Shown here piece by piece: positions 1 through 7,835 of a stretch of DNA of 64,000 nucleotides. The notes below the pieces were generated by a model. It had not been told where the DNA came from. It did no database searches and saw nothing but the letters and a program-made list of their open reading frames with translations. This DNA comes from Acidobacteriota bacterium. GTDB taxonomy: Bacteria > Acidobacteriota > Terriglobia > Bryobacterales > Bryobacteraceae. The first letter of the stretch is position 1, and each line of letters starts with the position of its first letter. Location of the stretch: NCBI GenBank assembly GCA_018268935.1, contig JAFDVS010000092.1, forward strand, positions 21,244 through 85,243, in the 5' to 3' direction. Both the position numbers and the translations under genes were made by a program.

Positions 1-764
1 TCGCGGTCGCGGACGCTGTGGGCGCAGGCATAGAGGCCTTTTTCGGAAAGCGCCTTGGCGTCGGCGTAGTAGAAGATATGGGCGCAGGTACGGAAGCCCT
101 TTTTCTTGGCTGCGGAGATGATGGCCGCTGAGATTTCGGTGGGGATTTTCTTCTCTTTGCCGAGGTGGTCATCGACCCAGATTTTGACGAAGTCGGGGTT
201 CTTCGGAGCGAGTTCGTCCATGGCTTTCTGCACCTCGGCGGGGCTGGAGATTTCGTAGGGTACGCCCTTCATGCCGGGGGCCGAGGTGGGGTAGCCGGCG
301 GGACCGGTGAACCCTTTGCCGGCGGTGAAGATGCGGGCCATGGTGGGGCGGCCCTTGCGCTGGGCGGCGCGGAGGTCATAGACCAGGGGCTGGTCGCTGC
401 CCATGCTGAGCACGGCCGTAACGCCGTATTGGGCGTAGGTCTTGAGCTGTGCCTCGACGTTCGCTTTGGTGAAATTCTTCGGATCCTGAGTCAAATCAAC
501 GACATTGCCGAGGTGGCCGTGGAGGTTGATGACCCCCGGCATGACGAACTTTCCGGCGAGGTCGATGGCCCGGCTATCTTTTGGCTCAGGGACCTTGTCT
601 TTTGATCCCACGGCCTGGATTCTGCCGTCGGTCACGACCATGGCGGCATTCGGGACGGCCGGTCCGCCCGATCCGTCTATCAGTGTGAAATTACGTAGGT
701 AAAGGGTTTCTCCGCACGCCAGGGAGGAGAGATAAAACAGGATAGAAAAAAGATGTCTCGACAT
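1..764 (-). CDS. Amidohydrolase family protein, exported, 3' end outside window
   Basis: Reading the reverse complement from an ATG at 764 gives 254 codons open to the window edge. A hydrophobic signal-like N-terminus (about 18 residues) is followed by the composite beta domain typical of the amidohydrolase superfamily and by MPGVINLHGH, where HxH is the first metal-binding pair at the start of the TIM barrel. Further on, VKIWVD offers the lysine that is often carboxylated in this family, and CAHIFYYADA supplies the next metal histidine. The family contains imidazolonepropionase-like and dipeptidase-like enzymes; the substrate cannot be told from this part. The gene is divergent from the RND efflux operon, with 71 bases between the two starts. 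Its C-terminal barrel and last metal ligand lie off the left edge. Confidence 0.85.
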   Translation of the reverse strand, partial: MSRHLFSILFYLSSLACGETLYLRNFTLIDGSGGPAVPNAAMVVTDGRIQAVGSKDKVPEPKDSRAIDLAGKFVMPGVINLHGHLGNVVDLTQDPKNFTKANVEAQLKTYAQYGVTAVLSMGSDQPLVYDLRAAQRKGRPTMARIFTAGKGFTGPAGYPTSAPGMKGVPYEISSPAEVQKAMDELAPKNPDFVKIWVDDHLGKEKKIPTEISAAIISAAKKKGFRTCAHIFYYADAKALSEKGLYACAHSVRDR

Positions 765-789
765 GTTTCACCCGGAACAGAAGTGAGTG

Positions 790-823
790 TATCACGCCCG
801 TAAGCATGCCGGACAGCGTGATA
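790..823. promoter_or_regulatory. Perfect 8-bp inverted repeat in the divergent promoter region
   Basis: TATCACGC (790-797) and GCGTGATA (816-823) are exact reverse complements separated by 18 bases. They sit in the 71-base gap between the divergent amidohydrolase and the efflux adaptor, ending 12 bases before the adaptor ATG. The geometry fits a dimeric repressor operator, as often found upstream of efflux operons, but could also form an RNA hairpin in the leader. No regulator gene is adjacent. Confidence 0.4.
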
Positions 824-835
824 GGTTGAAGGTGA

Positions 836-2050
836 ATGCGCAAGAGGATGTTGTTTCTCGCAGCCGTTGTGTGCCTGGCAGGATGCGGAAAACGTGGGGA
901 ACCTTCCGTGGTTACGGCCTCCACAACAAAGAAGACCGTAGTGGCGGTGTCGCGCGCCGAGCAGGTGAAAATGAGCGACGACCTGGTGCTGACCGCGGAA
1001 TTCGCCCCTTACCAGGAAGTGGATGTGATGGCCAAAATTTCGGGCTACATCAAGAAGGTGTACGTCGATGTGGGGGACCGGGTGAAGGCCGGACAGCTTC
1101 TGGCGGAGTTGGAAGTGCCGGAGATGGGCGATGAACTGATCAAGGCGAACGCCGGCATTGCGCGCAGCAAGGCGGATGTGGCGCGGGCCCTGACGGAAGT
1201 GGAACGCGCGGAGACGGCCCACAAGATGGCGCATCTGACGGCGGAGCGGGTGGCTGCGGTTGCCAAGAACCGGCCCGGGCTGGTGGCGCAGCAGGAAGTG
1301 GACGACTCAAAGAACCGCGATCTGGTGGCGGAAGCGCAGATCGCCACGGCGAAATCGACGCTGGCCGCCGTGCTGAAGAGTGTCGATGTGAGTGAAGCGG
1401 AAGCGCGGAAGGCGACGACGCTGCAAACCTACCTGCAGGTGACCGCGCCGTTCGCCGGAGTGGTGACGAAGCGGTTCATCGACAACGGGGCGATGATCCA
1501 GGCAGGAACGTCATCGCACACACAGGCGCTGCCGGTGGTGCGCATCTCCGATAACCGGATGTTGCGCCTGATGCTGCCCGTGCCGGAATCGGCAGTGAGC
1601 CAGGTGCGGCTGGGTGCGTCCGTAAAAGTACGTGTGCCATCGATCGACCGTGAAGTGAATGGCCGGGTGGCCCGCTTCTCGCAAAGGATCGTAACCGCCA
1701 CCCGAACGATGGAAACCGAAGTGGACGTAGCGAATCCACAAGGCGTTCTGGTGCCGGGGATGTTTGCCGAGGCAGCGATCAGCCTGCGCGAGCCGCGGCA
1801 GGCGCTGAGTGTGCCCGTAATGGCTGTGGACCGGACCGGGGACAGTTCTTCGGTTCTGGTGGTGAAGTCCGATGGCACGGTGGAACGGCGCAATGTGTCG
1901 CTGGGCCTCGAAAGCGCGGACCGCCTGGAAATCCGGTCCGGTTTGTCCACGGGCGAACTGGTGGTGATTGGGCGCAGGGACACACTGAAGCCCGGACAGC
2001 AAGTGGAGCCGAAGGAGACCGTAATGGGTCCGATGCGAGGTCAGAAGTAA
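836..2050 (+). CDS. RND efflux periplasmic adaptor (HlyD/MFP family) lipoprotein
   Basis: 404 residues. The N-terminus is a lipoprotein signal with the lipobox LAGC, Cys at residue 17, so the protein should be anchored in the inner membrane facing the periplasm. A lipoyl-like half motif (SGYIKKVYVDVGDRVKAGQ, about residues 68-86) is followed by a long alpha-helical hairpin rich in Ala, Glu and Lys, the second lipoyl half (VTAPFAGVVTKRFIDNGAMI) and beta-barrel and membrane-proximal domains. Family members bridge the RND pump and the TolC-like channel. The stop codon TAA is followed directly by the GTG start of the pump gene, so the two are co-transcribed. A weak AAGGTG ribosome site precedes the ATG. 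Substrate unknown. Confidence 0.93.
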   Translation: MRKRMLFLAAVVCLAGCGKRGEPSVVTASTTKKTVVAVSRAEQVKMSDDLVLTAEFAPYQEVDVMAKISGYIKKVYVDVGDRVKAGQLLAELEVPEMGDELIKANAGIARSKADVARALTEVERAETAHKMAHLTAERVAAVAKNRPGLVAQQEVDDSKNRDLVAEAQIATAKSTLAAVLKSVDVSEAEARKATTLQTYLQVTAPFAGVVTKRFIDNGAMIQAGTSSHTQALPVVRISDNRMLRLMLPVPESAVSQVRLGASVKVRVPSIDREVNGRVARFSQRIVTATRTMETEVDVANPQGVLVPGMFAEAAISLREPRQALSVPVMAVDRTGDSSSVLVVKSDGTVERRNVSLGLESADRLEIRSGLSTGELVVIGRRDTLKPGQQVEPKETVMGPMRGQK

Positions 2051-5000
2051 GTGTCGAAATTTGCGATTGGCAATCCGTATTTCATCATCGTGGTGTGCCT
2101 GATTGTGCTGGTAGTGGGCGCCAGCGCGGTGGTGCAGATGCCGGTGGACATGTTTCCGAACATGAACATTCCCGTGGTGGTGGTGGCCACGTTCTTCAAT
2201 GGCATGCCGCCGGAGCAGATTGAGGCGGACATCACATCGCGGTACGAACGGTTCTTCACGCTGGCAAGCAACGTGGAGCACATTGAGTCACGCTCGCTGC
2301 CGGGCGTGAGCCTGATCAAGGTTTACTTTCAGCCTGGGTCGAATGCGGACGTAGCGCTCTCGTCGATTTCGAACCTGTCGGTAGCGAATCTGCGGCGGCT
2401 TCCCCAAGGCACGCTGCCCCCGGTGGTTTTGAAATTCGACGCATCGAGCCTGCCGGTGTGCCTGGTGACATTGAAGGGCGAAGGACTGACTCAGACGCAG
2501 GTGCGCGATCTGGGGCAATATGTCGTGCGCAACCAGATTGCGACGATTCCGGGATCGAGCATCCCGCAGCCATTTGGCGGGCTCTACCGGCAGATCATGA
2601 TCTACGCCGATCCGCTCAAGCTGGAGGCCTACCAGATGAGCCCGATGGACGTGGTGCGGGCGGTGAACGATTCGAACCTGATCGTGCCGGCCGGCGATTT
2701 GCAGATCGGGCCGCGGGATTATTCGATTTACACCAATAGCCAGTTGGACACGATCGAAGAGATTAACCAACTGCCGATTAAGATGGCGAACGGCGCGCCG
2801 GTGCGGATCACCGATATCGGGGTGGCCAAGGACGCGCAACAGATACAAACCAGCGTGGTGCGGGTGGACGGGGTTCGATCCGTTTATCTGCCGGTGTTGA
2901 AGCAGGGTGGAGACAGCAACACGTTGAGCGTCGTCGATGGGGTGAAGAGCGTGGTGGGAAACCTGCTGGATGTGCCCGAATCGTTCACGACGCGGGTGGT
3001 GTTCGATCAGTCGCGGTTCATCCGGACGGCGATTCAGAACCTGCTGCACGAAGGCGCCATTGGATTGGTGCTGACCTCGGTGATGATTCTGGTGTTTTTG
3101 GGGAGCATGCGGGCGACGGTGGCGGTGCTGTTCTCGATTCCGCTCTCGGCGCTGGCGACGTTCCTGGTGTTGTTCTTTGGCGGAAGCACGATCAACACGA
3201 TGGTGCTGGGCGGACTGGCACTGGCGTTTTCGCGGCTTATCGACAATTCGGTGGTGGTGCTGGAGAACATTTACCGGCACCTGGAGATGGGTGCTCCGGC
3301 CGCGGAAGCGGCGGAACGAGGCGGGCGCGAAGTGGCGCTGCCGGTGCTGGCCGCGACGCTCACGACGGCGATCGTGTTCTTCCCGGTGACATTTCTTTAC
3401 GGTGTGAGCAAGTTTCTGTTTAGCGCTCTGGCGTTGGCGGTAGTGATTTCGCTGTTTGCCTCCTATGTGGTGGCGATGACCGTGGTGCCGCTGTTCTGCG
3501 CCCGGTTCCTCAAACCGCATCATCAGCCGGGGATGGAAGCGGCGATGCGGAAGCTCAGTTGGGGAGAGATGTTCAATGTCGGATTCAACCGGTTGTTCGC
3601 CAAGGCGCTGGGCGGCTACACGGTGGTGGCGCAATGGTCCATCCGCTACCCGAAGCTGACACTGGCTTTGTTCCTGCTTGGGTTTGCCGCGGCGATGACC
3701 CAGGTGGCGGGAATCGGAATGGCGTTTTTTCCTTTGTCGGACGGGGGACAGTTTGTAGTCAATCTTAAGGCTCCGTCAGGCACCCGCCTGGCGGTGACCG
3801 AAGCTGAGGCAGCTAAAGTGGAGGAGCTGATCCGGTCTGTAGTACCTGCCAATGAACTGGATACGGTGGTGTCGAACGTCGGCGTAACTCCGGGCATGTC
3901 GTCGATCTACACCACCAACTCAGCGATGCACACGGCGTTTGTGCAAGTGAGCCTGAAGCCGGAGCGCACCACCAGCAGCTTCGAGTACATGAACCGGCTG
4001 CGGCGTCGGTTGGCGGAGGAATGTCCCCAACTGAGCACGTTCTTTCAGACCGGGAGCATGGTGGACGCGGTGTTGAACCAGGGGTTGTCGGCCCCGATTG
4101 ACGTTCAGGTATCGGGACGGAACCTGGAGGAAATCCACGAGATCGCGCTCGACCTGCAGGCGAAGATCCGGGAGATTCCTACGGTGAGCGACGCCTATGT
4201 TCCGCAGGACGTGGATTACCCCGCGCTGAAGGTGGACATCGACCGGATGCGCGCCTCGAAGCTGGGGTTGCACCAGCGCGAGATCATGAACAACATTGTG
4301 ACCGCGCTGACCAGCAACCAGATGATTGCGCCGAGCTACTGGGTGGATCCGAAGAGCGGGAACGACTATATGCTGACGGTGCAGTATCCGGAATTCCGGG
4401 TGGAGAACATCGAAGGGTTCCGGGCCATTCCGTTGCGGGCGCCGGGGCAATCGCATCCCGTGCGGTTGGACGCTTTGACCAACATCCAGCAGATCCATGC
4501 GCCGACGGAGGTGGATCATTACCAGTTCCGCCGTGTGATCGACATTTTTGTGCGCACCACGGGGGAGGATTTGAGCGTGGTGGCGAACCGGATTGACCGC
4601 ATTGTGGCGGCGACAAGGCTTCCGGCGAATGTGCGGGTGACGATGCGCGGGATGGTGCAGGGCATGCGGGAGTCGTTCCGCAGCTTCGCCTTTGGATTGG
4701 GCCTGGCGCTGGTGCTGCTGTACCTGGTGCTGGTGGCGCAGTTCCGGTCGTTTGTCGATCCGATGATCATTCTGCTGGCGGTGCCACCGGGTATTGCCGG
4801 CGTCGTCGGCGTGATGAACACCACGGACACGACGCTGAATGTGATGTCGCTGATGGGCCTGGTGATGCTGGTAGGGATTTCGGTGTCGAACAGCATTCTG
4901 ATTGTGGAGTTCACTCGTACGCTGCGGGAGGAAGGAATGGAGGTGGCGGAGGCGGTGCTGACATCGTGCCGGATCCGGCTGCGGCCGGTGCTGATGACCT

Positions 5001-5182
5001 CGCTGGCGACGATCATCGGGCTGATCCCGATGGCGATGAAGTTGGGAGAAGGCAGCGAGTCGTTCGCGCCGCTGGCGCGGGCGATCGTGGGAGGCTTGTC
5101 GGTTTCGGTGTTGTTTACGGTGTTTCTGGTGCCGGCGGCGTATATCCTGGTGCACGGCCGCCGGGTGGAGGCGCGCGGATGA
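2051..5182 (+). CDS. RND efflux permease (AcrB/HAE superfamily) with altered proton-relay residues
   Basis: 1043 residues, the usual length for an RND pump, with the expected two halves of six transmembrane helices and two large periplasmic loops. The start is GTG directly after the adaptor stop. Helix 4 reads RLIDNSVVVLENI, so the Asp pair of AcrB (D407/D408) is D398/N399 here. Helix 10 reads GISVSNSILIVEF, placing S946 where AcrB has Lys940. The pump should use proton motive force to move small molecules from periplasm to exterior with the flanking adaptor and channel. The C-terminus overlaps the channel gene by 4 bases (ATGA). The family assignment is firm; substrate and coupling ion are not known. 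Confidence 0.94.
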   Translation: MSKFAIGNPYFIIVVCLIVLVVGASAVVQMPVDMFPNMNIPVVVVATFFNGMPPEQIEADITSRYERFFTLASNVEHIESRSLPGVSLIKVYFQPGSNADVALSSISNLSVANLRRLPQGTLPPVVLKFDASSLPVCLVTLKGEGLTQTQVRDLGQYVVRNQIATIPGSSIPQPFGGLYRQIMIYADPLKLEAYQMSPMDVVRAVNDSNLIVPAGDLQIGPRDYSIYTNSQLDTIEEINQLPIKMANGAPVRITDIGVAKDAQQIQTSVVRVDGVRSVYLPVLKQGGDSNTLSVVDGVKSVVGNLLDVPESFTTRVVFDQSRFIRTAIQNLLHEGAIGLVLTSVMILVFLGSMRATVAVLFSIPLSALATFLVLFFGGSTINTMVLGGLALAFSRLIDNSVVVLENIYRHLEMGAPAAEAAERGGREVALPVLAATLTTAIVFFPVTFLYGVSKFLFSALALAVVISLFASYVVAMTVVPLFCARFLKPHHQPGMEAAMRKLSWGEMFNVGFNRLFAKALGGYTVVAQWSIRYPKLTLALFLLGFAAAMTQVAGIGMAFFPLSDGGQFVVNLKAPSGTRLAVTEAEAAKVEELIRSVVPANELDTVVSNVGVTPGMSSIYTTNSAMHTAFVQVSLKPERTTSSFEYMNRLRRRLAEECPQLSTFFQTGSMVDAVLNQGLSAPIDVQVSGRNLEEIHEIALDLQAKIREIPTVSDAYVPQDVDYPALKVDIDRMRASKLGLHQREIMNNIVTALTSNQMIAPSYWVDPKSGNDYMLTVQYPEFRVENIEGFRAIPLRAPGQSHPVRLDALTNIQQIHAPTEVDHYQFRRVIDIFVRTTGEDLSVVANRIDRIVAATRLPANVRVTMRGMVQGMRESFRSFAFGLGLALVLLYLVLVAQFRSFVDPMIILLAVPPGIAGVVGVMNTTDTTLNVMSLMGLVMLVGISVSNSILIVEFTRTLREEGMEVAEAVLTSCRIRLRPVLMTSLATIIGLIPMAMKLGEGSESFAPLARAIVGGLSVSVLFTVFLVPAAYILVHGRRVEARG

Positions 5183-6444
5183 GGGCCGCGCTGCTGGTGC
5201 TGTTGGCGCTGCCGTCAGCGGCGCAGGACAAGATGCATTTAACGCTGGAGGAAGCGGAGAAGCTGGCCCTCGGGAATCATCCCCAGATTGCCGCGTCGCG
5301 GTTTCTGGCGCTGGCGGCGGCTGAGGTTCCGGTGGAGATCCGGGGAACGCAGTTGCCGGTGTTTTCGGGCGCCTTTTCCGGAGTGGGCAGCGATGGCGGA
5401 AGCCGCATTGCCGCTGGGGGATTGAACAATCCGGTTTTGTACAACCGTATCGGCTCCGGTGTGGCGCTGTCGCAAACCCTGTACGATTTCGGGCGGACCA
5501 GCGATCTGATCGAGACGGCACGGTTACGGGCACAGGCGCAGGACCGGAACGTGACGTTCACGCGGGACATCGTGATATTGAATGTGCGGCGGGCGTATTT
5601 CTCGATTCTGCGCGCCGGGGCGCTGGTTCAGGTGGCGGAGCAGACGGTGAAGAACCGGCAGGTGCTGTTCGACCAGGTGGAGGAACTGGCGAAGAACCGG
5701 TTGAAGTCGGATCTGGATGTGCGGTTTGCCAGCGTGAATCTGGCGGATGCGAAGCTGCTGCTGGCCACCAGCCGGAACCAGATGGAGGCTTCGCAGGCGG
5801 AATTGGCGGCGGCGATTGGAGTGAAGCAGCCCGCGGCGATGGATCTGGAAGAAGCGGCGTTGCCGGGGAATCTGCCGGACCAGATGGATGCGCTGCTGGC
5901 GCAGGCCGTGCGCAACCGGCCGGACGCCCAGATTCTGCGCCTGGAACAGGGGGCGGCGGAGCGATTTGTGAAGGCCGAGCACAAGCTGCTGTTTCCGACC
6001 TTCGGCCTGATTGCCACCACGGGTGTGGCGCCGGTTGGCGATGACGCGGTGCGGAAGCACTATGGCGGGGTCGGCCTGAACGTGAACATTCCGATTTTCA
6101 ACGGATGGCAGTTCAGGGCGCGGCAGGCGCAGGCCGATTTCCGGGCGAAGTCCGTGGAGCGGCAGGTGAAGGATCTGGAGAACCGCATTGAACGGGATGT
6201 GAAGACGGCTTACCTGGCGGCGAAGAACGCCGAGGAGCGGATGGGCCTGACGGCGCAATTGATGGAGCAGGCGCGGCTGGCGCTGGAGTTGGCGCAGGGG
6301 CGGTACGACCTGGGGTTAAGTTCGATAGTAGAACTGAGCCAGGCGCAATTGAATCTCACCACCGCGCAGATCGCCAATACGAATTCCCGGTATGACTACC
6401 AGTTGCAGCGCTCGATTCTGGATTTCCAGATTGCCGCGCCGTAG
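5179..6444 (+). CDS. TolC-family outer membrane efflux channel
   Basis: 421 residues from the ATG that overlaps the pump stop as ATGA. That start gives a clean short signal peptide (MRAALLVLLALPSAAQ); longer in-frame starts would lie inside the pump gene. The mature part shows two related OEP repeats rich in long amphipathic helices, with typical phrases such as LTLEEAEKLALGNHP near the N-terminus and RYDLGLSSIVELSQAQLNL near the C-terminus. It should trimerise into the outer-membrane and periplasmic tunnel for the adaptor and pump upstream, completing a tripartite system. The next gene is convergent and starts only 6 bases after the stop. Confidence 0.93.
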   Translation: MRAALLVLLALPSAAQDKMHLTLEEAEKLALGNHPQIAASRFLALAAAEVPVEIRGTQLPVFSGAFSGVGSDGGSRIAAGGLNNPVLYNRIGSGVALSQTLYDFGRTSDLIETARLRAQAQDRNVTFTRDIVILNVRRAYFSILRAGALVQVAEQTVKNRQVLFDQVEELAKNRLKSDLDVRFASVNLADAKLLLATSRNQMEASQAELAAAIGVKQPAAMDLEEAALPGNLPDQMDALLAQAVRNRPDAQILRLEQGAAERFVKAEHKLLFPTFGLIATTGVAPVGDDAVRKHYGGVGLNVNIPIFNGWQFRARQAQADFRAKSVERQVKDLENRIERDVKTAYLAAKNAEERMGLTAQLMEQARLALELAQGRYDLGLSSIVELSQAQLNLTTAQIANTNSRYDYQLQRSILDFQIAAP

Positions 6445-6450
6445 GAAACC

Positions 6451-6606
6451 TTAAAGGTCTTCGTCTCCCAGAGCGGGCTTTTTATGCTTGGGTTTCTTTC
6501 GCTCGTTTTTCGGGACGATGACTTTTTCCGAAGGGACCACGCCGATGACGTTGCGGGCGATACGGCGGACCTTCTTGCCGGGATCGGGCGCTTTGCGTTT
6601 AGGCAT
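6451..6606 (-). CDS. 51-residue lysine/arginine-rich small protein, coupled to EVE gene
   Basis: An ATG at 6606 opens 51 codons ending in TAA at 6451. The protein begins MPKRKAPDPGKKVRR and is strongly basic (a KNERKKPKHKKP stretch) with an acidic end GDEDL. The A of its ATG is the last base of the TGA stop of the EVE gene (TGATG), a classic translational coupling arrangement, and it fills the space up to the convergent efflux channel gene. No known domain is recognised. The basic composition suggests binding to nucleic acid or the ribosome, but this is inference. Confidence rests on the coupling and the clean frame. Confidence 0.6.
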   Translation of the reverse strand: MPKRKAPDPGKKVRRIARNVIGVVPSEKVIVPKNERKKPKHKKPALGDEDL

Positions 6607-7016
6607 CAGATCTTGCTTCCAGGGTAGCGTTTGCGCATCCAGGCGACGAAATTGTCGGGGACGGGCATGGTGGAGAGGCGGGATTGGCGGACGAGGCTGA
6701 AGTCGGCGAAGAGGTTGGATTGCTTGATCTCGGAGAGGGAAGTGGGTGGAGAGAGCCGGCCCACGTACTCGACATCGACGACGGCGGACTTGGCGTTCCT
6801 GGGGTCGTCACGCGGCGGGGAGGCGACGCGCATCAGGCCGACAATGGAGGATTCGCCGCCGCTGTGGTAGACGAAGACGATGTCTCCCGGGGCCATGGAG
6901 CGGATGGCGCGGACTGCTTGGGCGTTCGTCACACCGTCCCAGGCGGTGCGTTTGTCCTTCTCCAACTGGTCCATCGTGTAGGTATCGGGATCGGTCTTCG
7001 CCAGAAAATATGCCAT
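6606..7016 (-). CDS. EVE domain protein
   Basis: 136 residues from the ATG at 7016 (MAYFLAKTDPDTYTMDQL); an in-frame ATG 18 bases upstream is possible but the family starts near the chosen site. The K-T-D-P-D-x-Y opening, TAWDGV, the central GDIVFVYHSGG and the VGLMRV strand match the EVE fold, related to PUA and YTH domains. Members bind modified bases in DNA or RNA and are often genomically linked to restriction or RNA-modification genes. Here the only partner is the overlapping 51-residue basic protein downstream, so the pair may act together. Divergent from the polysaccharide export operon. Confidence 0.9.
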   Translation of the reverse strand: MAYFLAKTDPDTYTMDQLEKDKRTAWDGVTNAQAVRAIRSMAPGDIVFVYHSGGESSIVGLMRVASPPRDDPRNAKSAVVDVEYVGRLSPPTSLSEIKQSNLFADFSLVRQSRLSTMPVPDNFVAWMRKRYPGSKI

Positions 7017-7102
7017 GCACCTATTTTGTTCCAATCCACCTGCCGAATGAAGAGGGTAAGGGGAAACCCCGACCGGCGGAACCGTGGCTATCGCCTCCGT
7101 CG

Positions 7103-7108
7103 TATAAT
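7103..7108 (+). promoter_or_regulatory. Candidate -10 box for the polysaccharide export operon
   Basis: A perfect TATAAT lies 70 bases before the first gene of the export operon. No convincing -35 hexamer is seen at 16-18 bases upstream. Transcription would start near 7115, just before the stem-loop at 7118-7145. Confidence 0.45.
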
Positions 7109-7117
7109 CTAAGATAG

Positions 7118-7145
7118 CCTCCGAAGTGGGCCTTCATTTCGGAGG
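7118..7145 (+). promoter_or_regulatory. Leader stem-loop at the predicted 5' end of the export operon mRNA
   Basis: CCTCCGAAGTG (7118-7128) pairs with CATTTCGGAGG (7135-7145): 11 base pairs including one G-U, and a 6-base loop. The 3' arm contains GGAGG, a Shine-Dalgarno-like sequence, so folding would hide it. The element lies between a TATAAT box and the first gene. It is not followed by a T-run, so it is not a standard terminator. Confidence 0.5.
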
Positions 7146-7160
7146 AGCACATTCGATCCA

Positions 7161-7181
7161 ATGAGGTCTATTGTTCCATGA
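7161..7181 (+). other. Possible six-codon leader peptide overlapping the first export gene
   Basis: An ATG at 7161 gives MRSIVP and a TGA at 7179-7181 that overlaps the ATG of the export gene (ATGA). GGAGGA lies at 7141-7146, within the stem-loop. The overlap is the type used for translational coupling, but so short an ORF can arise by chance. Confidence 0.2.
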
Positions 7182-7801
7182 GATTCCCGAGCCGCTTTTC
7201 GATCGTTTTCTTACTCGTTTTTGCTGGTCTGGCCAGCGCTCAAAAGCCACAAAAGAAGGACCAGGAAGTGAGCGAGGCAAAGAAGGGGGTCGAGGTGCCC
7301 GCCACGTCGCTGGGGACCGCGGTTGATCCGAAGACCTATAAAATCGGGGCGGAAGACGTGGTGAACATTCGCGTCTGGCGTGAAGCAGAGCTCTCGGGAC
7401 CGATTATGGTGCGTCCGGACGGGAAAATCACGATGCCGCTGATTGGCGAGTTGAAAGCGGAAGGAATGACGCCGGATGAATTGGGAAAGGCGATCACCGA
7501 GGCGCTGAAGGACAAGCTGACGAGGCCGGAAGTATTCATCCAGGTGCAGCAGGTTAACAGCAAGAAATATTACATCACTGGGGAAGTGAACCGGACCGGT
7601 TCATTCCCGCTGGTGACTCCGATTACGGTGTTTGAGGCATTGAGCATTGCCGGCGGATTACGCGAATACGCCAACCAGAAGAATATCGTCATTGTGCGCG
7701 GCAACGACCGTTTGAAGTTCAACTATAAAGAAGTCGTCGATGGGAAAAATCTGAAGCAGAACATCCTTCTGCAGACCGGCGACCACATTATCGTTCGTTA
7801 G
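7178..7801 (+). CDS. Polysaccharide export protein (Poly_export/SLBB, Wza-like, short form)
   Basis: 207 residues with a signal peptide (hydrophobic to about residue 21, ending LASAQ). The Poly_export domain begins near YKIGAEDVVNIRVW and runs through the repeated RPDGKITMPLIGE pattern; an SLBB beta-grasp domain follows (YYITGEVNRTGSFPL). There is no lipobox Cys and no C-terminal amphipathic helix like that forming the outer-membrane pore in Wza (about 380 residues), so this is a short periplasmic type. It is first in an operon with a chain-length regulator and a BY-kinase domain, the standard Wzx/Wzy-type export set. No glycosyltransferase, flippase or polymerase is adjacent. Confidence 0.9.
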   Translation: MRFPSRFSIVFLLVFAGLASAQKPQKKDQEVSEAKKGVEVPATSLGTAVDPKTYKIGAEDVVNIRVWREAELSGPIMVRPDGKITMPLIGELKAEGMTPDELGKAITEALKDKLTRPEVFIQVQQVNSKKYYITGEVNRTGSFPLVTPITVFEALSIAGGLREYANQKNIVIVRGNDRLKFNYKEVVDGKNLKQNILLQTGDHIIVR

Positions 7802-7835
7802 GAAACTGCCTGGGGAAAGGCTACTTGGAGGAAAC

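Noticed and set aside
2288..3634. Long minus-strand frame (448 codons) antisense to the RND pump
   Set aside because: Composition is rich in His/Arg/Gln with no domain, as expected of a shadow frame opposite a GC-rich gene; the plus-strand pump explains the region fully.
3920..5533. Minus-strand frame of 537 codons over the pump and channel genes
   Set aside because: It crosses two well-supported plus-strand genes and has low-complexity His/Arg/Gln/Pro composition with no recognisable motif.
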